A stretch of 49,953 bases of DNA from a virus: IMG/VR virus record IMGVR_UViG_3300032116_000310, positions 1 through 49,953 of that record; one strand, written 5' to 3'. The notes below the pieces were generated by a model. It was not told the DNA's origin. It ran no database searches and saw only the letters and a list, made by a program, of their open reading frames with translations. The position numbers were made by a program, and so were the translations under genes. Of the stretch, positions 36,605 through 42,487 are shown piece after piece (position 1 is the first letter of the stretch; every line of letters begins with the position of its first letter).

Positions 36605-36949
36605 TTCTTTAGGGTGTCGTTCTACATACTCGTGGCAGTTCCTACACAGGGCCATCCATGTTTTAACGTTTAAGTAGTTCTGACCCCTCCTGTGTACGTG
36701 GTGTACGTCAGTGGACCTCAAGAAGCATCCTTGCAGATTTAGTTTGCACTGCGGGTGGTTTTTGAGGAACACATCACGAAGTGCGTAGTACGCCCTGTCT
36801 TCTTTCTTCTTCTTTTCGCTTACCTTGTTTATCCTGTTTTTAGTTCCATGGGCGATCTTGCACTCCGTGTTACCACAGGTGACTTCCATGGTGCTGTACT
36901 TTGGGGTAAATGGTGCTTTGCACACCCTACACAACTTTGCTTTTTTCAT
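36578..36949 (-). CDS. NinG-like zinc-finger HNH nuclease
   Basis: 123 aa. The N-terminal C-x-x-C (CRVCKAPFTPKYS) and a second Cys pair (CGNTECK) resemble the N-terminus of lambda NinG/Rap. The C-terminal part has the HNH core: VHHVHRRGQ, N in YLNVKTW, and CRNCHEYVERHP. It would act as a structure-specific or nicking endonuclease; with the NinB-like gene at 43.9 kb it suggests a Nin-type recombination set. It could also be a free-standing homing nuclease. The TnpB element begins about 10-20 bases upstream of its start. Confidence 0.65.
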   Translation of the reverse strand: MKKAKLCRVCKAPFTPKYSTMEVTCGNTECKIAHGTKNRINKVSEKKKKEDRAYYALRDVFLKNHPQCKLNLQGCFLRSTDVHHVHRRGQNYLNVKTWMALCRNCHEYVERHPKESRERGWIA

Positions 36950-37022
36950 AGGTGTTTCGGCAAAGAAACTTATTCATCTTTAGTGAATGGGAGGAATTGC
37001 CGCCTCAAAGTTAAATTAAATT

Positions 37023-37052
37023 TTGGTATTTCAAACGAATGAACTATATTTG
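37023..37052 (+). promoter_or_regulatory. tnpB promoter
   Basis: TTG (37023-37025), a 19-base gap, and TATATTTG (37045-37052) form a canonical Bacteroidota promoter. The GTG start at 37057 follows after 4 bases, the same leaderless spacing as at 35931. Confidence 0.65.
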
Positions 37053-37056
37053 TTCC

Positions 37057-38139
37057 GTGAAACTGACATTGCAGATAAAATTGCTGCCTGATAATAAACA
37101 GGCAAATGCTCTCAAAGATACTTTGAAGGAGTGTAATACCGCCTGTAATGAAATTTCCAAACGGTGTTTTGAGAAAAAGATTTGGGGGCAATATAGAATC
37201 CATCACGAAGTTTACTATTCTGTAAAATCCTCTTTCAATCTTTCCTCTCAAATGGTTGTAAGATGTATTTCTAAGGTTGCTGACAGCTACAAGTTGGATA
37301 AGAAGGTTCAACGAATATTTAAGCAGTTTGGCAGCATTGCTTATGATAGCAGGATTCTTACCTATAAACAATCCGAAGTATCTATTTGGACTGTTGAAGG
37401 TAGATTGAAAATTCCTTTTGTTTGCCACAACCCCCAATACATTCCATACATTAAAGGCGAAGCGGATTTGGTTTACAAGAAGGGTAAATTTTACATTTTT
37501 CAAACTGTTGAAGTTCCCGAAGAAGATATAAAAGATATTGAGGAATTTATCGGTTGCGATTTTGGACAAACAGATATTTGCACTCTGTCCGATGGCACTA
37601 ATTTTAATTCTGAACAACTTAAAAAGATTCGTAAAAAATATTCTAAAGTAAGAGCTTCGGTTCAATCCAAAGGCACTAAAGGAAGCAAGAAACTTCTGAA
37701 ACGGCTTGGCGGGAGAGAACGAAGATTCGCTACAATTTCTAACCATACAGTTAGTAAACAGATAGTAGCTAAAGCCAAAGAAGAAAATAAAGGCATAGCT
37801 ATTGAGGATTTGAGTAAAATTAGATTTACCGCAAAGCCAAAAAGCAAAGCACAAAAGACAGAACTTAACCGTTGGAGCTTCTATCAGCTTCGTCGATTTC
37901 TGACATACAAAGCGTTGCTTAATGGCATTAAACTTGCGGTAATTCCACCTGCTTATACTTCTCAAACTTGCTCTGTTTGTTTGCATATTGGTAAAAGAGT
38001 AGCGAAAAAATTTACTTGTGAAAACTGCGGAAATATTTCTGATGCAGACGAAAACGCTGCTAAGAATATTTCTGCATGGGGTGTCGCTGTAAATACGCCC
38101 GAAAAGAATAATATGTTTTGCTCTCTGCATTCGTGTTAA
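37057..38139 (+). CDS. tnpB: TnpB RNA-guided nuclease (IS605 family accessory protein)
   Basis: 360 aa from GTG 37057. The upstream ATG at 37039 lies before the promoter -7 box and would not be transcribed. KLTLQIKLLPDNKQ is the usual TnpB N-terminus. All RuvC-like catalytic elements look intact: Asp in IGCDFGQTDICTLSDG (~residue 168), Glu in GIAIEDLSKI (~residue 250), a C-x-x-C...C-x-x-C zinc finger (CSVCLHIG, CENCG) and Asp in DADENAAKNIS (~residue 330). TnpB proteins are RNA-guided DNA nucleases using an omega-RNA made from the 3' end of the element, so the RNA is expected around 38000-38182 with the guide from the flanking zincin gene. It appears functional, not decayed. Confidence 0.85.
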   Translation: MKLTLQIKLLPDNKQANALKDTLKECNTACNEISKRCFEKKIWGQYRIHHEVYYSVKSSFNLSSQMVVRCISKVADSYKLDKKVQRIFKQFGSIAYDSRILTYKQSEVSIWTVEGRLKIPFVCHNPQYIPYIKGEADLVYKKGKFYIFQTVEVPEEDIKDIEEFIGCDFGQTDICTLSDGTNFNSEQLKKIRKKYSKVRASVQSKGTKGSKKLLKRLGGRERRFATISNHTVSKQIVAKAKEENKGIAIEDLSKIRFTAKPKSKAQKTELNRWSFYQLRRFLTYKALLNGIKLAVIPPAYTSQTCSVCLHIGKRVAKKFTCENCGNISDADENAAKNISAWGVAVNTPEKNNMFCSLHSC

Positions 38140-38179
38140 TTCTTAAGCCTATTGGTCTTTAGCCAATGGGTAGTTTACT

Positions 38180-38611
38180 TCAGTTTTTTGGAAATTCAGT
38201 TCCTCCCCCCACAGGCTCTGGCTCATTAATTTTTTTGAAGTGCCTTGCGTAAATGGCGTTGGTGTACTCTTCCGCCCATGTGACCACGTCTTCTTCGTGG
38301 TTGTCTACATCCCAACTGTGTATCAGTAAAGACATATGGATCATTTCGTGGTTAATCAGGGTAACATCCCGGTAATCACCGTGCAGTGCGGATCTGTTAA
38401 TAAATACAAAGGGCAAAGGATCGGTATTCAACAGGGTGTCCTTAGGATCGTAGTTGGCAAAACCATCTATGTAGGTACCCCCCTCAGCTATCCTGTTAAT
38501 ACATTCGATCTTGCTGACCCCGTGCATCTCCTGGACACTGTAGTAATCAAACAGTTCTACGGCATTATTCCCAATGAGTAGAACAAACTGTGCATAGTAT
38601 ATCACTTCCAT
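38180..38611 (-). CDS. Small zincin-type metalloprotease-like protein
   Basis: 143 aa with the zinc signature HEMIH (about residue 88-92; LINHEMIHMSLLIHSW) and downstream acidic residues (NHEEDVVTWAEEY) that may supply the third ligand. This is the plan of small phage-encoded SprT/zincin-like proteins of unknown substrate. The C-terminus (EPVGGGTEFPKN) is coded by DNA that touches the right end of the TnpB element, so its last residues may have been changed by the insertion. The substrate is unknown. Confidence 0.6.
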   Translation of the reverse strand: MEVIYYAQFVLLIGNNAVELFDYYSVQEMHGVSKIECINRIAEGGTYIDGFANYDPKDTLLNTDPLPFVFINRSALHGDYRDVTLINHEMIHMSLLIHSWDVDNHEEDVVTWAEEYTNAIYARHFKKINEPEPVGGGTEFPKN

Positions 38612-38752
38612 TCTGTCAAGTTATATGTTTACTTTTTATAGCCCTATACTGAAATTTATATCCATCTCCACTCTGTCTATCTTGTATGAATTTAATTCTT
38701 CCTATCTACTGTTTTTGGATATAGGAGGAAGGTTTTATTCGCCTATATGTAA

Positions 38753-38760
38753 GTTAGCGG
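38753..38760 (+). other. Cassette junction 1 (GTTAGCGG)
   Basis: GTTAGCGG is the left boundary of the first cassette-like segment; its complement CCGCTAAC stands at 39035-39042 inside the same segment, as the R''/R' logic of integron attC sites requires. Confidence 0.55.
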
Positions 38761-38765
38761 TAATG

Positions 38766-39095
38766 CTACCACGCATCCATAACGACATCGCAACTGTCAA
38801 ACTTTTGTTTAGTCCAATCTATTGAGCCATTATTATCTACCCATACCGCTTTTTGTTTACAATAAATCTTTATACCATCAACTCTCAACTGATGAACCAC
38901 ATCTTCCATTTCCTCATCACTCATATTATTTGCAGGTTTTATACTTTCCTTTACAAAAGTTTGAAGTTGCTTTTGTTCTTCGCAGTTACACACATATCTA
39001 CTGCGTTGTTTGCTTCCACATCCTGAAAGCACTACCGCTAACAACAAACTTGCAAAAGCAAGGGTTAATCGGTTAATTGAAAATCTGTTTTTCAT
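38766..39095 (-). CDS. Small lipoprotein in cassette-like segment 1
   Basis: 109 aa from the Met at 39095. The N-terminal signal (RLTLAFASLLLAVVLSGC) ends in a lipobox LSGC, so the mature protein is a lipidated, Cys- and charge-containing domain (CNCEEQKQ, CKQKAVW, CDVVMDAW). It would sit in the envelope; superinfection exclusion is one possibility but nothing shows it. The whole gene lies within 38754-39162, the first attC-bounded segment, on the strand opposite to the usual cassette gene direction, and its 5' end overlaps the long attC-like site. The region is A+T-rich compared with the phage, suggesting recent acquisition. Confidence 0.6.
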   Translation of the reverse strand: MKNRFSINRLTLAFASLLLAVVLSGCGSKQRSRYVCNCEEQKQLQTFVKESIKPANNMSDEEMEDVVHQLRVDGIKIYCKQKAVWVDNNGSIDWTKQKFDSCDVVMDAW

Positions 39096-39169
39096 TTTGA
39101 TATTTGTTTTTAAGTTAAAAATTTGTACTTCTAAATCCTTTCCTTCGCAAGTTTGCAAAACGTTATAAG
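39035..39169 (+). repeat. attC-like recombination site 1
   Basis: R''-like CCGCTAAC (39035-39042), L''-like AAACTTGC (39046-39053), L'-like GCAAGTTT (39147-39154) and the junction GTTATAAG (39162-39169). L'' and L' are perfectly complementary, and R'' is perfectly complementary to the first bases of the segment at 38753-38760. The ~100-nt spacer is as long as in Vibrio-type VCR sites. The ends read TAACA ... CGTTA as in VCRs. Confidence 0.6.
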
Positions 39170-39603
39170 TAATTTTTTACAAATTCCGACATTTCAACCA
39201 AAGAGGCATCTCTCCTTCCTGTATTTGCAAATACTGTAGTTAAAACAATGTTATCTTTTTTATATCCAATACTATTATCTAATCTATCTAAACTTGGTTT
39301 TCTCAATTTGTCTTTTAATGTAAAGTCTATAGGTATATTTAACCAATAACACATACCGTTTTGTTTGTTTTTTAAGTGTTCTAAAAAAGCACCATTTATT
39401 TTATCATCAACATCGTGTACTTTCTTATTCCTACCATCTGGCAATTTTTGATTTTTAGCCTTCCTTGATGATAATGTTGACATTAACCTATATTTCCAAT
39501 TTGAATTATAACAAACTTTACATTGCCCTCTTTGTTTGCCATTGCCTCTACTTGAATATTCAGCTAACGGTTTTAATACTTTACACTCTATACATTCTTT
39601 CAT
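39163..39603 (-). CDS. Zinc-finger HNH-like endonuclease in cassette-like segment 2
   Basis: 146 aa. The N-terminus has two Cys pairs (CIECKVLKPL and CKVCYNSN) forming a zinc ribbon, and the C-terminal part carries PSLDRLDNSIGYKKDN followed by an N-rich helix, the pattern of phage His-Me/HNH endonucleases of the 'DRxD' type. Its stop codon TAA is formed by the first three bases of the cassette junction (39163-39165), so the gene fills almost the entire 39163-39674 segment. The gene is A+T-rich. Likely a homing or cassette-borne endonuclease. Confidence 0.65.
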   Translation of the reverse strand: MKECIECKVLKPLAEYSSRGNGKQRGQCKVCYNSNWKYRLMSTLSSRKAKNQKLPDGRNKKVHDVDDKINGAFLEHLKNKQNGMCYWLNIPIDFTLKDKLRKPSLDRLDNSIGYKKDNIVLTTVFANTGRRDASLVEMSEFVKNYL

Positions 39604-39624
39604 AATTATATCAATTTAAAACTA

Positions 39625-39680
39625 CTTATAACAGCACATTGGCGGCATTAAAACGACCGCCAATCTGCAAAACGTTAGCT
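39625..39680 (+). repeat. attC-like recombination site 2
   Basis: R''-like CTTATAAC (39625-39632), L''-like ATTGGCGG (39638-39645), an 11-nt spacer, L'-like CCGCCAAT (39657-39664), then CTGCAAAAC and the junction GTTAGCT (39674-39680). L'' and L' are perfectly complementary; R'' is the exact complement of the segment start GTTATAAG at 39162-39169. Both sites share GCAAAACGTTA. Confidence 0.65.
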
Positions 39681-39726
39681 GCTATTTTGGGACAACCCCT
39701 CAACTTTTCTTGTTGATTTAGATCAA

Positions 39727-40044
39727 TCAAAACGGCACCCCGTCGCTTTCGTAGACATACTCTCCCACAAGCTCTCTTCTGCCGGAATTATTGATCTTGG
39801 TTAATATACTGTTTTCTGAGTCTGTTTCGTACCAGAACGCTACCGGCTCTCCCTGACTTTCATCCGGGTCAGGTAGCAATGTAATATTTTCCGGGATGTA
39901 GACATACGACTTCCCGGCCTTTCTGCAGGCCAAGGCTTCCTTGCAAACAACTGTCAGGCTGTTCCCGGGAGGAGGAGTCCCTCCGCCAGAAAAGATAGCC
40001 ATGATGTCCTTGGTTTTGATTATTGGGACCGTGATTTTTGTCAT
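39727..40044 (-). CDS. Hypothetical early protein
   Basis: 105 aa, small mixed beta protein with a Gly/Pro loop (FSGGGTPPPGNS, residues ~18-29) and an acidic C-terminal half. Its start overlaps the stop of the DnaA-IV-like gene upstream by ATGA-type overlap (40041-40044), so it is the distal gene of that mini-operon. No family recognised. Confidence 0.5.
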   Translation of the reverse strand: MTKITVPIIKTKDIMAIFSGGGTPPPGNSLTVVCKEALACRKAGKSYVYIPENITLLPDPDESQGEPVAFWYETDSENSILTKINNSGRRELVGEYVYESDGVPF

Positions 40045-40550
40045 ACGATGATCTTGATTTTGCTGACGTGATCCATTATTGGATACCCCATATTGGTCAG
40101 GATTTCAAACACCTGATCGGCAACAGCCCGAAAAGCTTTTTCGACACTGTACTTCTTCACAAAGGTTTTGTTCTCCACATGACCGATGGTGCAGTACGCT
40201 TTCTTGTACTTGAATTTGTCCCCGAGTTTTTGTTGCGAGAACTTGGGGTACAGTTTTCTCATGGACCATATTGCAATGTGACGAGCCCTGACGTAATTCG
40301 CCTCATTGGTTTTTCCATCGGTGATGTCTTCCTGCGGAATAAGGGTCACCAGACTGACTGCTGATAGCACGTCTGCCCATACGTTCATTGCCGGGATCTT
40401 TGATACGTCCTCGATTCTTTTCTGCACGATGTCGATCTGTTTGTATATCTCGAATTCGTACTCGGACTTTGCGATCTTCGCAAGGTCTGTCAACATTTCC
40501 ATTCTGTGGTTGGGATGGCAGAAGGCCACCATTCTTTCGATCTCTCTCAT
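40041..40550 (-). CDS. DnaA domain IV-like protein, copy 2
   Basis: 169 aa, paralogue of the protein at 41076-41585. The central segment ARHIAIWSMRKLYPKFSQQK followed by LGDKFKYKKAYCTIGHVENK follows the DnaA domain IV signature (R-ARHIA-YLMRKL ... IG-xFG-RDHTTVLHA): the first helix, a helix-turn-helix and the recognition loop equivalent. There is no AAA+ domain, so it cannot be a full initiator; it may bind DnaA boxes or compete with host DnaA. An N-terminal motif EIERMVAFCHPNHRMEML is shared with its paralogue. Function is inferred from the motif. Confidence 0.65.
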   Translation of the reverse strand: MREIERMVAFCHPNHRMEMLTDLAKIAKSEYEFEIYKQIDIVQKRIEDVSKIPAMNVWADVLSAVSLVTLIPQEDITDGKTNEANYVRARHIAIWSMRKLYPKFSQQKLGDKFKYKKAYCTIGHVENKTFVKKYSVEKAFRAVADQVFEILTNMGYPIMDHVSKIKIIV

Positions 40551-40551
40551 C

Positions 40552-40800
40552 TTATTCGATTGTTTTGTTGATTACCATTGATTTTGGAACCACGATCCCA
40601 TTGGACAGCATAAGCTCCCCGCGCATAGGGTAGGCTCTCCACACGGACAGCGTGTCTTTGTAGATCACGACTCTTTTGCCAACAAGAGGCTCCATGAATT
40701 CTCGTTCTGTCTTGATGCCATTTGAGATGTGATGGCAGATGAATATGACCCCTGCGAATATCATTCCGATTGTCAAAAATGCGATAAGTTTGAGTTTCAT
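40552..40800 (-). CDS. Single-span membrane protein
   Basis: 82 aa: an N-terminal hydrophobic helix (LIAFLTIGMIFAGVIFICHH, residues ~5-24) then a basic, beta-rich domain. Signal-anchor topology. No family recognised. It stops 2 bases before the next gene and lies between the two DnaA-IV-like genes. Confidence 0.5.
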   Translation of the reverse strand: MKLKLIAFLTIGMIFAGVIFICHHISNGIKTEREFMEPLVGKRVVIYKDTLSVWRAYPMRGELMLSNGIVVPKSMVINKTIE

Positions 40801-40811
40801 ATTTGTGTGTT

Positions 40812-41072
40812 TTAATTTTCCATTTCAATCCAGTTCACCCGGTCCTTCTTAAGGCATTCGAGGATCGTGTTTCTCAGGCTGCGGGCGTTCGCTTCTCCCA
40901 TGATTGCGACATCACTTGGATGCAGAAGAATGTCGTCTACGACCGTCCCGTTCATTTGCCTGAGAAGCTCGAAGTCCCACTCACACTTTTCTTCTATGCC
41001 GTCAAAGCAAGCTATAACCTTGCCCTTGTGGTAGTCAGCCTTTTTGTAGGCTCTTTTATTCAGTTGTATCAT
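40812..41072 (-). CDS. Hypothetical early protein
   Basis: 86 aa, charged and helical, with several aromatic and acidic residues (FDGIEEKCEWDFELL). Lies between the DnaA-IV-like genes with 3-base and 11-base gaps, so part of the same transcript. No motif recognised. Confidence 0.45.
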   Translation of the reverse strand: MIQLNKRAYKKADYHKGKVIACFDGIEEKCEWDFELLRQMNGTVVDDILLHPSDVAIMGEANARSLRNTILECLKKDRVNWIEMEN

Positions 41073-41075
41073 GTG

Positions 41076-41585
41076 TTAAATTATGATGTGCATTTTATTT
41101 ACGTGAATAAGTATTGAGTAGCCCTTGGACTCAAGTATTTCGCAGGCCTGTAGCATGAGCGTTCTGAAGGATTTCTCTGTAGCGTAGAGGCTTGGCACGG
41201 ACTTGTTCTCAACATGGCTGACGGTGCAGTGCTTTCGTGGGTGGTCAAACATATTCCCCAAGTTGGTCTGCGAGAAGTGCGGGGCCAGCTTCCTCATAAT
41301 CCAAATCGCGATGTGTCTTGGCCTTGCGTACTCCCTCTCGCGAGAGTGTGCCGACGTGATTAGATCCACAGGGACAAAGGTCACCTCACTGACCGCAGAC
41401 AGTATGTCGTTCCACACGTCTTTGGGGGACATGGATTCGGGGGGCGTCGGGGCCTGTTGATCAGCATTAATCTGCCGATAAATTTCAAACTCAAATTCGG
41501 GCTTGGCAACTTTCGCAAGTGTTGCCAGCATCTCGGCCCTGTGCGGGTATCGGCAAAAGGCTACTAAAGTTTCAATCTCGTTCAT
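41076..41585 (-). CDS. DnaA domain IV-like protein, copy 1
   Basis: 169 aa. It shares the N-terminal EIE-LVAFC--PHR-EML motif, the spacing and the DnaA-IV-like core with the 40041-40550 protein: PRHIAIWIMRKLAPHFSQTN then LGNMFDHPRKHCTVSHVENK. The core has the helix-turn-helix that in DnaA reads the 9-bp DnaA box; the ATPase domain is missing. The pair arose by tandem duplication and has since diverged in the linker (Pro-rich here, AP-TPPESM). It may be an origin-binding or host-DnaA-modulating factor. A tRNA-like RNA lies 100 bases upstream. Confidence 0.65.
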   Translation of the reverse strand: MNEIETLVAFCRYPHRAEMLATLAKVAKPEFEFEIYRQINADQQAPTPPESMSPKDVWNDILSAVSEVTFVPVDLITSAHSREREYARPRHIAIWIMRKLAPHFSQTNLGNMFDHPRKHCTVSHVENKSVPSLYATEKSFRTLMLQACEILESKGYSILIHVNKMHIII

Positions 41586-41684
41586 TTTTTTAGTGTTTAA
41601 AGTGTTTGTTTTTTAGGGTTGTACATTGCTGCGTAACGTTATGACTTTACAATTTTGTTTGTTTTGTCAAGGTTTTACTTGACT

Positions 41685-41788
41685 TGGTTACCGGGACAGG
41701 ATTCGAACCTGTATGATAAGTAACTTTAAGACCCTGTTGTAAACTTATCTCATCTTGGGTCAGCGTCTACCAATTCCGCCACCCGGTA
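41685..41788 (-). tRNA. tRNA-Leu-like RNA with an enlarged anticodon region
   Basis: Minus-strand RNA with a 7-bp acceptor (TACCGGG 41788-41782 with CCCGGTA 41695-41689), discriminator A (41688), encoded CCA (41687-41685), a Leu-type D arm (GCGGAATTGGTAGACGC) and a normal T arm (ACAGG-TTCGAAT-CCTGT, 41712-41696). A 5-bp anticodon stem (GACCC 41734-41730 on plus strand; partner GGGTC 41757-41761) encloses 22 nt instead of 7. GATAAGT (41715-41721) and ACTTATC (41743-41749) can pair across it, making a pseudoknot. It may be a real tRNA with a 15-nt insertion, a tRNA mimic or a processing signal. No anticodon can be assigned. Confidence 0.6.
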
Positions 41789-41833
41789 AAATCAACCCAG
41801 ACCAACAACGGAAGCAAGAGTGTTCAAGCCGCC

Positions 41834-41866
41834 TCTCGACTTATATTGTTGCGGTCCGGGTCGAGA
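41834..41866. repeat. Hairpin between the 50-aa gene and the tRNA-like RNA
   Basis: TCTCGAC (41834-41840) pairs with GTCGAGA (41860-41866) around a 19-nt loop. It lies directly after the stop of the minus-strand 50-aa gene. No T-run, so not a clear terminator. Confidence 0.5.
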
Positions 41867-41867
41867 A

Positions 41868-42020
41868 TTAAATTTTGTACAACTCGTCTCCCGTTTCTTC
41901 GTAGAGCTTACTCATCAGTTGTCTCATTTTGGCGCTGTCTTCTATTGACGGACGAATCGACCTTCTTGCAGTCAACACAAACAGTTGCCGATGCATTTCT
42001 CTTACCTCTTCTGATGCCAT
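41868..42020 (-). CDS. Small helical protein
   Basis: 50 aa from the Met at 42020 (MASEEVREMHRQLF). Entirely helical and charged. The longer frame running back to 42158 overlaps the upstream membrane gene and lacks a start with an A-rich leader, so the short start, preceded by an A/C-rich tract, is chosen. No family recognised. Confidence 0.45.
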   Translation of the reverse strand: MASEEVREMHRQLFVLTARRSIRPSIEDSAKMRQLMSKLYEETGDELYKI

Positions 42021-42031
42021 TTGTTTTGTAA

Positions 42032-42223
42032 TTAAGGTTTCAAGTACTTCCAGGTCCCCGCAACGGCCGGAATCATCAGTACATAAATCGCGATCTTCAT
42101 CGCTCCATCGGAGAGTTCGGCGAAAGAAAGGAAGAGGATTATCACCACTATACAGCAAAGTATGGTGAACATCCCCCTCCCAGCTTCCTTCATTCCTCTC
42201 CCGAAATCGTCAAGGTACGACAT
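42032..42223 (-). CDS. Small two-span membrane protein
   Basis: 63 aa from the Met at 42223 (MSYLDDFGRGMKEAGRG), 33 bases after the expected transcription start of the promoter at 42263-42294. Two hydrophobic stretches (FTILCCIVVIILFLSF, residues ~19-34; MKIAIYVLMIPAVAGTWKYL, ~42-61). The function is unknown; it is the first gene of the transcript that contains the tRNA-like RNA and the DnaA-IV-like genes. Confidence 0.5.
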   Translation of the reverse strand: MSYLDDFGRGMKEAGRGMFTILCCIVVIILFLSFAELSDGAMKIAIYVLMIPAVAGTWKYLKP

Positions 42224-42262
42224 GGGTTTGATCTTTAATTCTAGATGTCTTGCAATTTTTTG

Positions 42263-42294
42263 CAAATATAAATCTATATGCGTTGTTTGTGCAA
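42263..42294 (-). promoter_or_regulatory. Promoter of the minus-strand DnaA-IV operon
   Basis: On the minus strand TTG (42294-42292), a 21-base gap, and TATATTTG (42270-42263). A canonical Bacteroidota promoter, divergent from the leader RNA promoter at 42378. Confidence 0.65.
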
Positions 42295-42377
42295 ATTATT
42301 TAACATTTAATGTTAAGAACTCCTAGATAATTTTCGGATCAATTCAAAAAAAATATAGGTTTTTTCGGTTTTTGTTT

Positions 42378-42385
42378 TACATTTG
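42378..42385 (+). promoter_or_regulatory. -7 box of the kissing-loop leader RNA
   Basis: TACATTTG fits TAnnTTTG; transcription would begin near 42391. A -33 TTG at the usual distance is not visible, so the promoter may need an activator. Confidence 0.5.
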
Positions 42386-42390
42386 CTGCG

Positions 42391-42487
42391 TTCTCACATT
42401 GCAGTGTTTGACGGCAGTGCAATGCGGGATGTAAGATCAAAATCTTACCCTGAAATGCCCTTGGTCCGTCAAACAAGGGCTTTTTTT
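42391..42487 (+). ncRNA. Three-hairpin leader RNA with complementary loops (riboregulator candidate)
   Basis: Hairpin 1: CATTGCA (42397-42403) with TGCAATG (42418-42424), 14-nt loop. Hairpin 2: GTAAGAT (42431-42437) with ATCTTAC (42442-42448), loop CAAA. Hairpin 3 is an intrinsic terminator: GCCCTTG (42457-42463) with CAAGGGC (42474-42480) and seven T. Loop 1 contains TTTGACGG (42407-42414), the perfect 8-nt complement of CCGTCAAA (42466-42473) in the terminator loop. The terminator ends at the base before the ATG at 42488. Loop-loop pairing could alter terminator formation, so this is a cis regulator of the downstream gene, a free small RNA, or both. Confidence 0.65.
42457..42487 (+). terminator. 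Intrinsic terminator abutting the ATG of the wHTH-like gene
   Basis: Perfect 7-bp GC-rich stem, 10-nt loop, seven T (42481-42487) and then ATG at 42488. The U-tract forms the whole space before the start codon, so read-through is needed to translate the gene unless an unseen promoter exists. Confidence 0.85.

Larger units (their letters stand above)
36960..38182 (+). mobile_element. IS200/IS605-type element with tnpB only (exact ends uncertain)
   Basis: Flanking the tnpB gene are two imperfect palindromes of matching design. The left one (ATTCA 36972-36976, loop TCTTTAG, TGAAT 36984-36988, then GG) and the right one (CCTATTGG 38148-38155, loop TCTTTAG, CCAATGGG 38163-38170) share the same 7-nt loop and a G-rich 3' flank, as expected for the subterminal hairpins recognised by TnpA. 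No tnpA is present, so mobility would need a transposase in trans. The right end lies next to, or inside, the last codons of the minus-strand zincin gene. The precise cleavage sites were not determined. Confidence 0.7.

Noticed and set aside
41628-41650. A third attC-like junction (TAACGTTATG)
   Set aside because: No complementary R'' word or L arms were found nearby.
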